Positions 22,070 through 33,185 of a stretch of DNA of 64,000 nucleotides are shown here, piece by piece. The notes beneath the pieces are model-generated. The model was not told the origin of the DNA. It worked only from the letters and a program-made list of their open reading frames with translations, and ran no database searches. The stretch is from Plazaster borealis (Eukaryota; Echinodermata; Asteroidea; Forcipulatida; Labidiasteridae), in the NCBI GenBank assembly GCA_021014325.1, contig CM037467.1:5146001-5210000 (forward strand). The letters are read 5' to 3'. A program made the translations under genes and the position numbers. Every line of letters starts with the position of its first letter. Position 1 is the stretch's first letter.

Positions 22070-23790
22070 AATGTCAAAGGCAATGATTAGTTGTGCATGT
22101 TGAACAGATGTGTTTTGAGTGCTGATTTGAATGTATCAGTTGTGACAGCTGCCCGGACGTTATGTGGAAGATCATTCCATATCTTTGCTGCTGCGACTTG
22201 AAATGAACGCTCTCCCGACGAGTTGCGTGCCCTGTGTTCTTCAAGCAGAAATTTGTCTGCAGATTGAGGTTTTCTCGTGTTGGAACATATGGCTGCACAA
22301 GATCACACATATAAGACGGGGAATTACCATTCATCACCTTAAACACAAGCAAGCCAATTTTGTATTTAATCCTCAGTTCAATTGGGAGCCAGTGAAGTTG
22401 TTTCAGAAGAGAGCTGATGCTTACACTCTTTTTGGATAATGTAACTACTCTGGCTGCATTGTTTTGTAGACATTGGAGTCGATTCAGTTGTGATTTGTTC
22501 AGTTTGTACAATGCAGAATTTCCCATATCAAGCCTGGAAGTGATGTATGCATGGGATAAAAGTTCTTCAACATGGTCATTGATATGCTTGCGGACCATAC
22601 CAATGTTTCTGAGTGACAGGAATGCTGCTCGGGACACAGCGGAGATGTGGCTATCCATAGAGAGATTAGAATTCAAGATGATACCAAGATTCCTGACAGT
22701 GTCTGATGGAGGAATGACGCCTGTACCTACCCTGATTCCAGAGATGTTTACCTTTGATCTCTGGTGTTGAGATCCAATTACTATGAACTCGGTCTTCCCA
22801 TCATTCAGCTTTAGGAAGTTTGAAGTCATCCACTGGCGTAACTCATCAACACAAGCTTCTATTTGCTGTACTGCATGGATTACTTCAGATTGGACAGGAT
22901 TGACTGATAAATATATCTGGGTATCGTCCGCGTAGCAGTGGTAACCAAGGCCATGATTCTTGATGATGTCTCCAATTGGTGTGCAATACATACAGAACAG
23001 CACTGGTCCAAGTACCGAACCTTGAGGAAGTCCATATTGCAGTGGCATTCTGTCTGAGGTTGCACCGTCTATGCCCACAAAGTTTGTTCTCTGGCTGAGA
23101 TAGGAGCTAAACCAATCAAGTGCGGTTCCAGATATTCCAAAGCGGTTTTTCGGGCGAGTTAGAAGCACCCCATGATCAACAGTGTCAAATGCTGTGGATA
23201 GATCGAGAAGGACCAGGAGGGAGATTTTGCCCTCGTTCATAGCTTGTAGAAGATTGTTCTGAACTCTTAGCACGGCAGTCTCTGTGGTGAGCACGATAAG
23301 CTGATTGGTAAGTATCATTCAGATTGTTTTCACGTAAAAAAGTTGTGAGATGTTGGATTACTACTCTCTCTGAAGTTTTACTTAAAAAGCAGAGATTTGA
23401 AATAGGACAGAAATTACTCATCACACTTGAATCCAATTTTTTTTTTTCAGCACAATACAGATCTTGGCTACTTTAAGTGAAAGAGGAACCTCACCCAACT
23501 TCAGAGAGTTGTTGATGATAGAAGTTATGGCTGGAAGTACTGTGGTGGCACACTTCTTCAGTAGTGATGCTGGAAGTAGGTCCAAATCACAATGCTTTCC
23601 TGGGGATTTTGAGAGAATCCTAAGTACTTCTTGCGCAGATAATGCATCAAAGCCTGTAAATTCACTTGCTGGGGCATCTCGCTTAGGAATATGAAAATCA
23701 TTCACTATATCGAATTCCTCAAAAATCTTATTTATTTTATCAAGTAAGTAAGATGTATTTAATTTCAAAAGTATTCATTATATTATACTA
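22070..23790 (-). mobile_element. CR1/L2-like LINE polymerase fragment
   Basis: The longest frame (414 residues from 23318) carries the reverse transcriptase core: LLVLLDLSTAFDTVDHG (motif A), YGLPQGSVLGPVLF, and YADD at residues 129-132 (motif C). It continues through the thumb to LNLQTNFCLKNTGHATR. Upstream pieces at 23768-23421 and 23436-23185 continue the same protein in shifted frames; one shift falls at an A-run (T-run on plus strand, 23437-23448). The endonuclease is missing. Same strand as the element gene it interrupts, nested in the large transposon. Confidence 0.85.
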
Positions 23791-24091
23791 ATTAAAATTA
23801 AGTTGTCTATAATTCATGGTTCGTTATCACCAATCAATAATCCATATTTAAGAATTAGTACTCAAAATTGCGCTTGTACATGATTGGTCAAGTACTGCTT
23901 GCGAGAGAAATTTAGAAATTTAGCCTAAGTTGAGTGAACTATTTCATTACAACGATTTTTTCTTAATAAAGTATTATTAATTCGAAATAAAAACTATTCC
24001 TTCTAAATAATTACTTACTAAACCTGTTAACAAATTATTCTTTCGTTGTATTTAAATTACTTATTTAATTGTTACAATAACGAATTATTAA

Positions 24092-24453
24092 AGGTATCGT
24101 ACACATTTGGTAGTGACTCAAAACAAATATTAGCATAAAAACTTACTTGGTAACAAGCAACAGAGAGCTGTTGATAGTATAAAACATTGTAGGAAACAAC
24201 TCCCTCTGAAGTAAAGTAGTTTTTGAGAAAGAGGTAATTTCTCACTAAAATAATAAAAGGCTTCTTGCAAGAAGCTTATTCCTATCTGAAAGCACACAAA
24301 TGTGTACATCAAGGGTGTTTTTTCTTTCATCATTTTCTTGCAACTTCGATGACCAATTGAGCCCAAATTTTCGCAGGCTTGTTATTTTATGCATATGTTG
24401 GGATACACCAAGTGAGAGTACTGGTCTTTGACAATTAAACGTGTTCAGTGCCT
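24092..24453. mobile_element. TTAA-type MITE with central hairpin, copy 2
   Basis: Flanked by TTAA at 24088-24091 and 24454-24457. Ends AGGTATCGTACACATTTGG and AAACGTGTTCAGTGCCT are inverted. The body is the same as at 1328-1638, with a central CTTCTTGCAAGAAG hairpin. Inserted in the large transposon just before its right terminal repeat. Confidence 0.75.
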
Positions 24454-25229
24454 TTAAATCAATAAATTACTACTATATACTAGCTGAACATTCATTGGGT
24501 CTAACAGCTAATGTATGTACATACCGTGTTATTGTGCAGCGCCTGTTGTGAATCTTCTTTAGAAAAAGCACACAGGATCCCTTTGGTAATAATACTACGT
24601 TGCGTGTAAAACTGACTTGCATAATCATCACGTTGAGCGTCATGAGGTACAGCGCACATGAGGTACAGCGTACATACATACACAGCGCGACGTCATCTCA
24701 TGCATATTATGATACGCCATACACACGCGCGCGCACGGACAGATCAGCCGGGTGCACTGACTTTCTCACGATCAACAGGCAGTGAATCATAAGTAAGATG
24801 GCGACCCCCTTGCGGGACGAACCTCAATGTAATTTTTGTACACAATTTTTTTGGGGCCATTTTCAAATCATCACATCTGGACAAAGGCATCAGTTGGTGA
24901 GCCCTGGACATGCTGGAATATGTCATAAAAATTTGCCGGATGTAAGGAACAAAGTAAGGTAGGTTGGAGTAGTATGTGATGTTTATAAGTGGGAGAAATT
25001 TGCAATCAAAGAGGTACGACTTGCTTGTACTTTAACAACTTTGCGTTTTAGACATATGGATGGTGGGCTGTAATGGTGAGTGTTATGAGACCGATGTTAA
25101 AAGAAAGCCATTACAGCTCAACAAGGTGGGCTTATCTCTCATTTTCTAAAGCCAAAAGCAACAAACAAATTTAATTAAAGAAAGGTAAAAAGTGAATAAC
25201 GCTTTCTCCATTTTGTTTCTTCCATCAAA

Positions 25230-25421
25230 TTGTATGGTATGGGTGGCTTGTGCATAAAGGCTTAAAGCACTCACCTCTCACCACTGTGGCCCTGGTTCGA
25301 TGCCTGGCAAAGGCCATGTTAGTGAAGTTGTGCAATGGTTCTCTACAGTGGAGTGCCACAAGGGTTTTTCTCTGGGGAAAAATCAAACACTATTGATCTC
25401 TGGATCTGGCTGTGTTCCCTG
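25230..25421 (+). repeat. tRNA-like SINE head, divergent
   Basis: Contains a B-box-like GGTTCGATGCC preceded by GTGCATAAAGGCTTAAAGCACTC. No intact tRNA fold. Probably a SINE of another family. Confidence 0.35.
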
Positions 25422-25612
25422 GGCTCAATTTCATAGAGCTGCTTAAGCAAAAAATATTGCTTAAAAAGTTTCTGCTAAGCAAAAATTAGCAGGATACCAG
25501 TCACATTATTGTACATCAGAAATGGCATTTTGGCTGGTAACCATTTTTTGGTAAGCATAATTTTGTTGTGCTTAGCTACTTTTTGTGCTTAAGCAGCTCT
25601 ATGAAATTGGGG
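25422..25612. repeat. Palindromic repeat, TTTCATAGAGCTGCTTAAGC family, copy 1
   Basis: Starts GGGCTCAATTTCATAGAGCT and ends AGCTCTATGAAATTGGGGCC. Both halves contain GCTTA/TAAGC-rich inverted stretches. The same family occurs at 40446-40640, 53897-54211 and as a fragment at 34738-34768. Confidence 0.7.
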
Positions 25613-26067
25613 CCAGGTCGTTGATGTGGCTGGCTGCCAAAGGCGCCCTTGCATGCATGTCTGTTGCTCGTTACCAAGTCGGGTTTTTATGCTAATATAT
25701 ATTTTGAGTAATTACCAAACGTGTACAGTGCCTTTAAGTGATGTTGGTGCTATGTTCACTGCATAGTACATGGCACCAATGGCTTAACATCCCATTTGAA
25801 AAAGTTATTTCGGTAAAATGCCTTGGTAGGTATATAATTACAAAATCGTTACTATTACTACACAATCTCATGGACATTTGTATGGACTGTCAGTGAGCAT
25901 GCTACACTCGTTGCTATGTACCCTGTGTTCAACAACAATAATAAATATTGACTCTTACCATACCAAAAAGGGACCAGACTATTTTGCCTTTGATTCGGAG
26001 AAGCTGAAGAGGAGTCGAGCATCATGATAAAAATCTTTCCCTTTTCACACGCCTCTTCTTAATCTAG

Positions 26068-26275
26068 AATCTGACGATGAGCCGGTGATTGAATTTGACT
26101 TTCTCATTGATGGAGAGTTTCTACGAGTAGCTCTAGGCCATCACCTTGAAGAGAAATCTACTTCCACAGAATCTGTAGTTGAGATTGAATATCTGGAGAA
26201 GCACCCTGCTCCGAAACCTGCAGGAAGCATCCTCCATGATGATTGGGTTAGCTGTGTACAAGGATCCAAGAACAG
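26068..26275 (+). CDS. WDR12: WDR12 exon 3 (end of NLE, linker)
   Basis: Reads ESDDEPVIEFDFLIDGEFLR, then ESVVEIEYLEKHPAPKPA and HDDWVSCVQGSKNR. The EFDFLIxGxFLR and VVEIEYxEKxxAPxP strings are hallmark WDR12/Ytm1 sequence. DDWVS begins the first WD blade. Acceptor TTAATCTAG, donor GTTGGT. Confidence 0.92.
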
Positions 26276-26299
26276 GTTGGTCTGGAAACAAACTTCAGC

Positions 26300-27080
26300 C
26301 TGAAGCCAGTTTGGGTGCCAGCCTTTAGTTAATTCTCAGTTTAAATCACACATGCATTTTCTGTGTTTCACTGGAACGCGTCTAGTCGATTGACTGGTCA
26401 TTTCTAGTTAGTTCATGGCTGCCACAAGGCAAAGACGTGATGGGAGGATCGATTGGGTTGGTCAGTCAGGTTCAGTTTCTTAAATTTCTCTACACAACTT
26501 GCATAATATAGTGTGATAAATAATTGTTAAATAGTGATTTGCATATTGGCAAAACCTCCAATTGTTTTTGTTTAAACCACGGAGTACTGTAGGAGATAAT
26601 TGTTAGAATTACCTGTGCAGGTGATTACAAAAGTTTACACAACTTTCTTCGTCGCTTAAACTAAGTACCACCTTGAAACAGTGATGTAACTTCGCGATTT
26701 GACTAGAGAAACAGTGCCCCAAGACTAGGTTGATCCAGTTGGACTAGCTGGTCAAACCACGAAGCGTTCGGCTGACATCTAGATTGACTATGGTTAAGTT
26801 TAGTCGACTCTAGTAACCCTCCCAAACTTGCTCTTGACGGTTGAATTCTTTTCTTTTGTACAAAGTTTCAACAGAATGTGCTATGGTTAGTACCAGTGTT
26901 GTAGTCAAGTACTTTTCAGTCGAGTATCAACTACTGCTGAGTGCTGAGGTGGCAGAGTAGTTCTTGAGTAGAAATACTTTGGCCACCAAGTACAAGTGTC
27001 TGAGCACCTAGTATTCTGCTATCCGAGACTGAGATATTGTGTTGTTTGTATACGTGCTATGCCCTGTGTACACGTCCACA
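26300..27080 (+). other. WDR12 intron, no feature seen
   Basis: Non-coding AT-rich sequence without a recognisable repeat or RNA gene. Some short CTAGTCGACT-like motifs recur but without clear structure. Confidence 0.4.
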
Positions 27081-27084
27081 TGTA

Positions 27085-27310
27085 GTAATAGTAATAACTA
27101 GTTCTTATATAGCGCATTTCACAATAACATATCATGTGCTTTACACTAGTGCCCTGGTCATTGGGCCAATAACATTCCTTTAATCTTTCTCAGCTCCCTG
27201 GGGAGTATACAGCCCCGAGCTGCCGTGCCACTTAGAAGGCTTTAAAAAAAAAAATCAACCTCTACCCTCGCAGGTACCCATTTATACCCCTGGGTGAACT
27301 GTACTGTTGC
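27085..27310. repeat. SINE-like segment with TATATAGCGC motif
   Basis: TTCTTATATAGCGCATTTCA followed by GCTCCCTGGGGAGTATACAG resembles the 3' portions of dispersed repeats in this window (also 21900-21960). No coding. Confidence 0.35.
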
Positions 27311-27504
27311 TGTAATGTAAGGTAAATTAAGTTGGCAAAAAGTCTCAATTAGTCGACTTGCAAATTTCACTAGTCGCCGCAGGGATTCTTGACATATTTG
27401 AGATGGAAATATTTCTCTATGATTGAGATATTGTGTTTTTAACTGTTAACCAGTATTTGTGTAATGGCGTTAAAGTAACCCAGCAATTTAAGAAAGAAAA
27501 GGGG

Positions 27505-27720
27505 GGGTTCGCCTCCGTTCCTGGTTTGACCTGGCGCATTGCGCCACAGCAAAAACCTTGTGGTGCATGGTGCTGAAAGGACTTGGTGGTCTACTACTAA
27601 AAAACGCAGCAACACAATACCTTAAGGGAAAATAATGAACGTTAAAAGCGCCTTGAGCGTCACTGAGTGACGGATATGTGCGCTATATAAGAAGCCACTA
27701 TTATTATTACTATTATTACA
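27505..27720 (+). mobile_element. SINE 3' part with (ATT)n tail
   Basis: Shares GTTCCTGGTTTGA, GCGCCACAGC and GCGCTATATAAG with the copies at 7263-7678 and 32205-32545, and ends in ATT repeats right at the acceptor of the next WDR12 exon. Confidence 0.6.
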
Positions 27721-27727
27721 TTTGCAG

Positions 27728-27843
27728 AATTGTGACTGGCTCATATGATAACAATGTTAGGATATGGACAGAGGATGGTGAAAACCTTGTCACTATGCAC
27801 TATCACTCAGATCCTGTCAAAACAGCCACATGGATCAAAAGAG
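27728..27843 (+). CDS. WDR12: WDR12 exon 4 (WD repeat)
   Basis: Reads IVTGSYDNNVRIWTEDGENL, then VTMHYHSDPVKTATWIKR. GSYDNxxRIW is the strand c/d of the first WD blade. Acceptor TTTGCAG sits directly after a SINE tail; donor GTAAAG. Phase 2 in, phase 1 out. Confidence 0.92.
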
Positions 27844-28540
27844 GTAAAGGAATAAGCTGTTGCAGGTGTTATGTGAGTTGTGACCACTTCAGCCCCTATG
27901 CAGGGCTTCAATATTGGGGGAAAGATCAACAAGACTGCAGGGCTTGCAGCTCAATATGTTTACTGGACCAGAATTTAGTTTACAAGACCAGAATCTAAAT
28001 GGGTTGAACAAGCACTAAGAGAAGATCTATCTAATTTGTCTCATGTGTAAGAGTATTTCGACACTCAACAGAATTGAAAGATATTTATCAGATTCATAGT
28101 CTTTTTCACAAAGATATTATTGTTACACAATGAGGCATGTTATTCAACTGAAAAACACAAGACCACCGGGCTTGTTCGATGTTGAGTTTAATGGCCCGAC
28201 GGTAAAATCACTGGCCTCGGGCCTACAGTCCAGTGTTAATTTTGAGCCCTGCTATGGGTGCAAGGTGACCACTGCTACTTGTTTACTTTTATTCCCACTG
28301 TATCTGAAATGTGAATGTGCACTGGATGCCATTTTAGCAAGCAACTCTTGATGCAACAATAGATCAGTGCAGACAATGACCATTACTATCAATGATAAAC
28401 AAAACATCTGCTTGCTGAAATGGCGCCCATGCGTATTTCATGTTCCAACAATAGATTGAGCTCCATTTCCAAACCATGGGTCTTCGGCGCTCTATATTCG
28501 TTGATGTGCGGTAAGGCAGGGTGAATCTAAGAATGAAACT

Positions 28541-28796
28541 ATTACTTGTAAACTTGCGGGTACAAACATGTGTCAAATCTTTTTTGGAAGGAGTGTTAGC
28601 TCTGAAAAGAGCTGGTGTGGTCGTGACATTTCGAACCGTGTACTCTGCCTGTCTTCAGGAGAAATTAGCATTATACTCTGCTTCATGAGCGGAGTATACT
28701 GTTTGAAACGCCGAGACCACACCGGCTCTTTTCAGAGCCAACACTTCTCTCAAAAGAGATTTACACATGGTTGTACCCGCAAGTTTACTAGTTATA
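28541..28796. repeat. Foldback element, about 255 bp
   Basis: Left arm AAACTTGCGGGTACAAACAT and later GCTCTGAAAAGAGCTGGTGT are matched in inverted order by CACCGGCTCTTTTCAGAGCC and GTACCCGCAAGTTTACTAG. In a WDR12 intron. Non-coding. Confidence 0.7.
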
Positions 28797-29013
28797 GTTA
28801 CTTCTCTTTTTCCACACCATGCAAAGCTTCAAACACCACTTAGGGTGAGTCGAGTTGAAATGGAACACTAAAATACAAATATTATCCCAAACCCTCCCAA
28901 ATCCTGTATCATCTTTACCTTCACTTTTAATGCTATTTCACTATTTTTGAGAACAGCTTGATTTTGGCATTGGGGAACATTACCTACAATGTATGTTGAT
29001 TTCTTGTTTTCAG

Positions 29014-29168
29014 ATGATGCTGTGAACCTTTTAGTGAGTGGGTCCATGGATCAGACTCTACTGATCTGGGAATGGAATGAGCAGACTAAGAAACACAAAT
29101 GCCTTCATTCATGCAGGGGGCATGCTAAGAGTGTAGAAACCATTGCTGTCGACCAGTCACAAACAAAG
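29014..29168 (+). CDS. WDR12: WDR12 exon 5 (WD repeat)
   Basis: Reads [65 protein letters not shown] and CRGHAxSVxxIAVD align closely with vertebrate WDR12. Acceptor TTTTCAG, donor GTCACT. Phase 1 in, phase 0 out. Confidence 0.93.
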
Positions 29169-29349
29169 GTCACTTTTTTCCCCTTTACTTCATGTTTGAA
29201 GAAGTTTATATTGAATTACTTGTGAGCTTTTTAAGAAATAATGTTAGTTTTTCTCTTATGACTCATTTGCACTTAGTTGACACGAAGTGTCCCTTCATTT
29301 AAGCTTCATACTGTCTGACCATTTTATATTATCCACAAGTCTTGTATTC

Positions 29350-29760
29350 AAGTCCTTACGCCTAAGTGTTGAGTTCCAAGGCATTTGGATTGAGTCCCAG
29401 TCTGAGTCATGAGACACAAAGTTCAAGTCTGAGTCCGAGTTATCAGTCAAGTCGGAGCACAAGTTATGAGTTCTTTGGGTTGAGTCCAAGTCAGAGTTAT
29501 GAGTCTGTTTGGTTAAATCAGAGTCCTAGTTATGAGTCATTTGGGTTGAGACTTAATCCGAGTGACGAGTTTGGGTCGAGACCTAATCTGAATCATGAGT
29601 TACAAAGGTCGAGTCCGAGTCCCAGTTGAGTCTGAGTTTGAGTTATAAGTCATTTGGTTTCGGTCAAGTCCGAGTCCAAGCACAAGTCACAAATGTCAAG
29701 TCCGAGTTGAGAGTCGCTTAGGTTTAGACCCAAGTCCAAGTTATGAGTCATTTGGTTGGA
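29350..29760. repeat. Degenerate GAGTC-rich tandem array
   Basis: Repeated GAGTCCGAGT / TTATGAGTCATTTGGGTTGA motifs over about 400 bp, in a WDR12 intron. The reading frames across it are repetitive (SPSQSYESF) and are not genes. Confidence 0.65.
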
Positions 29761-29819
29761 GACTGATACATCTAATACATCTTATTTGATTTTCACATTT
29801 TATTTGCATTTGATCACAG

Positions 29820-29865
29820 ATGGCGAGTGGCTCAATGGATTCTATGTTGAAAATCTGGTCTGCAG
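29820..29865 (+). CDS. WDR12: WDR12 exon 6 (short)
   Basis: 46-bp exon reading MASGSMDSMLKIWSA, the end of a WD blade (SGSxDxMLKIWS). Acceptor GATCACAG, donor GTAACT. Phase 0 in, phase 1 out. Confidence 0.9.
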
Positions 29866-30200
29866 GTAACTCTCTTGTCCTTTTGAGATATAAAGCCACA
29901 AGTTTGATGTACATGGTTGTAATTGTTGTAATGCTAACCGATCCACACAACTTTATCGTGGAATGTAAGGGATTTATCCCAGTACTCACCGTTTTTTTTA
30001 AAGAAAGATGTTATTTAGCACATTGTTTTATTGGGGATATTGGCCACCGATACCACTTTTGTTTTCTTAGAGATTTGTTTCTTCTTTTGTTTTGGTCCGA
30101 AAAAGTATCATTGCTTTAACACATGAAACTTGAAAAATAATGGGTTTTTTTATTGCACTGACCAACGTAGTAATAAATGTTGTTTACTTTTATTGACCAG

Positions 30201-30280
30201 TCCCTGGAGGTGAAGATGAAGACGTTGATGAGATACAACACAAGAAAGCCAAAACTGATGGGCACAGACCACGTACAAGG
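30201..30280 (+). CDS. WDR12: WDR12 exon 7 (acidic/basic inter-blade loop)
   Basis: Reads PGGEDEDVDEIQHKKAKTDG, then HRPRTR. It corresponds to the loop of WDR12 that carries acidic residues followed by a Lys-rich probable nuclear localisation signal. Acceptor TATTGACCAG, donor GTAAAT. Confidence 0.88.
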
Positions 30281-30811
30281 GTAAATATTAACACCTGGTC
30301 AGACTTTGTGATTAAGAACTCACTGGGAACCCCCAAGTGTCTTGAGCTAGAGTATCATATGAAAGTGCGGTTAGTGTAGTGAGCTTAATCATGCGTATGG
30401 TGCTTTCATGCTACAAAAGCTTTTTCTATCATGGACAAAGTAGTAATAGAGATAAACAATACAATTCTGGGAGAAGCTTGTTTCAAAGATGGCAGTCAAT
30501 GTACAGTTGCAATTCAAGCGGAAATTTGCGTTTTACACTGTGAGAAGTATGACCAAACCTTGCGTAATGAAATCATTGTTGCCTACTTGAGCTGGAGTAT
30601 CATATGAAAGTGTGGGTAGTGTAGTGGACTTACGGGTCACAGTTCTGGTTGCTTTTGAGGGTCCTTAGGTTAATATAATAATAAAATCACCCAAACATTG
30701 CTGGTAACCGCCCCCTTCCTAAAAGTGCAACATTCCTGAATTAAGTCAGCATATTTTTTTTGGCTTTGTGGGTTCTTTCACTGCCTTTCATTGATTGATA
30801 TTTAAATACAG

Positions 30812-30952
30812 ACACCACTGCGAACGTTTGACGGTCACACACAAGGAATCTCATCTCTGGTGTGGCTGGATGAGAAAAGGATATGCACTGCATCATGGGA
30901 TCACACCATGAGAATATGGGATATGGAGCAAGAAGAGCAAGTTACAACTCTG
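30812..30952 (+). CDS. WDR12: WDR12 exon 8 (WD repeat)
   Basis: Reads TPLRTFDGHTQGISSLVWLD, EKRICTASWDHTMRIWDMEQ, EEQVTTL. CTASWDHTxRIWD is a family signature. Acceptor TTAAATACAG, donor GTAAAG. Phase 0 both sides. Confidence 0.93.
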
Positions 30953-31029
30953 GTAAAGTTCACTGCATTTTTTATTCAGTCAAAAACACTCAAAACATGA
31001 CAATGCTGAGCCCAATTGTCATCTGGTGG

Positions 31030-31830
31030 CAGGTTGAGGCCGAGTGGTTAAAGGTAGGGTCATAGATTGGTTTTTTGTCAACGTATTGCTGATTTAAAGG
31101 CAAAAGTATCAAGAAAGATACATAAAAAGTCACATGTTAAAGTTCAGCTGAATACAGTGTCTACTTGCTGAGACAACAGCGAAACACTGTCACAGTATTT
31201 TCACCAAAACGATGAATCCATCCACATTTAGTGAGGTGACAGCTGGTACCAATCGCATATCTGGCTCCAACGGACACCAACCCTCAGAAATCTAAGAAAC
31301 AGTTCGTGCATGATTAGTTTCTCAGATTCAAATGTTTTTGGATGAAAATTATCCAAACCATATTACTTCAAAGGGAATCCTTTCTCAAAGTAGTTTATAC
31401 TACCAACAGCTGAGGTGCTTCGTACCAAGTAAGTTTTTATGGTTTTAAGTTTTTATTTTATTAATTTTTGGAGCAGTTACCAATCTATGACTCTACCTTT
31501 AAGAGCACCAAACTCAAGCTCTGGTGTTTCTGATCAGCAGAGTGTGGGTTCACGCAAGTCCCAGTCATGACACTTGTGTCCTTGAGCAAGATACTTTACA
31601 TAATTGCGTTGTCTTCAGATGGGACATTTAGCCATAGGTCCCGTGTACTACATGTACTAGGATTGGTAGTGCACGCAAAAGAACCCAGAAGACTAATCGT
31701 GGAAGAGTAGGGGTTAACTCCAGTGTTTGTTGTTCACATAGCAAGCACCCTCGTTTACAGGTTTCCTCAGGTTTGCGAGCTACAGTGATTAAGTTCGATT
31801 ACGAGGCATCCTAGGTTTCATTACCAGAAA
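31030..31830 (+). mobile_element. tRNA-Leu-derived SINE split by a MITE
   Basis: The head (GAGGCCGAGTGGTTAA) stops at 31051 and resumes at 31499 as TTAAGAGCACCAAACTCAAGCTCTGGTG, continuing with a B-box-like GGGTTCACGCAAGTCCC and the usual body. The 447-bp segment between (31052-31498) is a separate insertion. Confidence 0.75.
31052..31498. mobile_element. 447-bp MITE with perfect TTAA target duplication
   Basis: Ends AGGTAGGGTCATAGATTGG and CCAATCTATGACTCTACCT are inverted (18 of 19 positions). TTAA occurs at 31048-31051 and 31499-31502, both parts of the interrupted SINE, so TTAA was duplicated on insertion. A second copy begins at 34286. Such ends fit Kolobok- or piggyBac-type non-autonomous elements. 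Confidence 0.85.
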
Positions 31831-32204
31831 TATATTGTAACAATCAAATAATCTATGTCTGCTGCGCACTGGGACCCTTATCGGAACCACTGGTTTGGCT
31901 CCATCCACCTGTCCACCATGTGTCATGCCTGAATAGCATCATTAACCAATGGGAAAACTGTAATTTGCCATACAGCAAAAAATGGCAGCGTGCACGAATT
32001 GCCTCCAGGCAGATACGCAAAGATAACTAAACACAGCCTTCTCCGAGTTCTATGGATTATTCCAATCTTGTAACTGCAAATGTATGCATATCAGTGCTTA
32101 TAAATCAGTGAAGATTTTTGTCCAAACTCATTCTTTGTTCCTTGTTGATAAATTAAACTGTTCAAACATCACTCAAGGAAACAGTAAGTGATATCTCGTG
32201 ACAC

Positions 32205-32545
32205 TTGTGTCCTTAAGCAAGACACTTTACCACATGCTTCGTCCTTCGGATGGGACGTTAAGCTGTAGGTCCCGTGTGATGTGTAATGCACATAAAAGAA
32301 CCCAGTGCACTTATCGTAAAGAGAAGGGGTTCGCCCCGGTGTTCCTGGTTTGATTGGCTGCATATTGCGCCACAGCACCTTGTAAACCATTACATGGTGC
32401 TATGCAAAGGAATAGGTCTCATATTTCAACACGTATCTCCACTTACCTTGTAGGAAAAATACTGAGCGCTTTGAGACACACCCATCGGGAGTATAAAGTG
32501 CTATATAAGAACTGCGTATTATTATTATTATTATTATTATCTCTT
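32205..32545 (+). mobile_element. SINE, headless copy with (ATT)n tail
   Basis: Plus-strand counterpart of 7263-7678. It runs from GACACTTGTGTCCTTAAGCA through GGGACGTTAAGCTGTAGGTC, GCATATTGCGCCACAGCACC and CATCGGGAGTATAAAGTGC to an ATT repeat at 32518-32541. Ends 25 bp before WDR12 exon 9. Confidence 0.75.
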
Positions 32546-32569
32546 TCGTTTTACTTTCCTCTTCAACAG

Positions 32570-32675
32570 ACGGGGAATAAAGTGTTCCTTAGTGTGGCAT
32601 TTTCTCCACTTAGTAATCTGCTAGCTACTGGGAGCTCTGATAGGCACATCAGATTATGGGATCCACGACAAAAGG
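32570..32675 (+). CDS. WDR12: WDR12 exon 9 (WD repeat)
   Basis: Reads [41 protein letters not shown] and [14 protein letters not shown] are near-invariant in WDR12. Acceptor CTTCAACAG, donor GTATGT. Phase 0 in, phase 1 out. Confidence 0.94.
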
Positions 32676-32904
32676 GTATGTAGACATGGTTTCAGCATTC
32701 CAAACTTCCTAGCTCCTCCTTGTATTTGAAATACCTTGCTGATAATGTTCTTTTAAGTGGAAGTTTTTGTACTTTAAGGCTTTTTGTGTTAACCAAGGTT
32801 TTGTAAATGCAACAATGTTGTATCTTTTTGAAACGACTCGGGATGTATGTACACACAAAAATTGAAGTAAACGCAATGACTGTGCACAAACTCTCTAACC
32901 TAGT

Positions 32905-33185
32905 CATCAGAGTGTGGGTTCGAATCCTGGTCATGACACTTGTGTCCATCAGCAACACACCCAACCATGAATTACTTCTCTTGCTCCAGGTGTATCAATT
33001 GGAATCTTGCGAGGGCTGAAACAGTATTATGTGGATTAACCCATGGGGCTAATTGAGGTTGTATGCTCCCCAGGAAGTTGAGACATTTTTGGATCGGTTA
33101 AAGTATGCCTGATGAACAGGGATAATGCAGTAAAGCGCCTTGATCTAGCTACTAGGATATGCACAACATATAACCCAGTATTACT
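32905..33185 (+). repeat. SINE remnant (tRNA B-box side)
   Basis: GTGTGGGTTCGAATCCTGGTCATGACACTTGTGTCC matches the tRNA-Leu SINE family in short blocks, with a divergent body. Non-functional. Confidence 0.55.

Larger units (their letters stand above)
13245..25133. mobile_element. 11.9-kb two-gene DNA transposon (RecQ-like helicase + CxxC protein)
   Basis: Terminal inverted repeats of about 440 bp (13245-13690 and 24690-25133) begin TAGCCCACCTTGTTGAGC. The flanking direct repeat atctctcat (13236-13244 and 25134-25142) is a 9-bp target-site duplication. Inside, a decayed RecQ-like helicase (plus strand, 13994-16622) faces a multi-exon protein gene (minus strand, 21775-16797); they converge near 16.7 kb. 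The cargo has been altered by a 1.53-kb tandem duplication (about 18207-21243), two LINE fragments (17590-18206 and 22070-23790) and a TTAA-type MITE (24092-24453). It lies wholly inside WDR12 intron 2. The two-gene content and TSD are read from sequence; that the two proteins act together in transposition is inference. Confidence 0.85.

Noticed and set aside
13245..25133. Helitron as the source of the RecQ-like helicase
   Set aside because: Long terminal inverted repeats and a 9-bp target duplication are incompatible with Helitron ends, and the helicase is RecQ-like rather than PIF1-like with a Rep domain.
29366..29629. Ser/Tyr-rich 87-codon frame
   Set aside because: It is the translation of the GAGTC-rich tandem array, not a gene.
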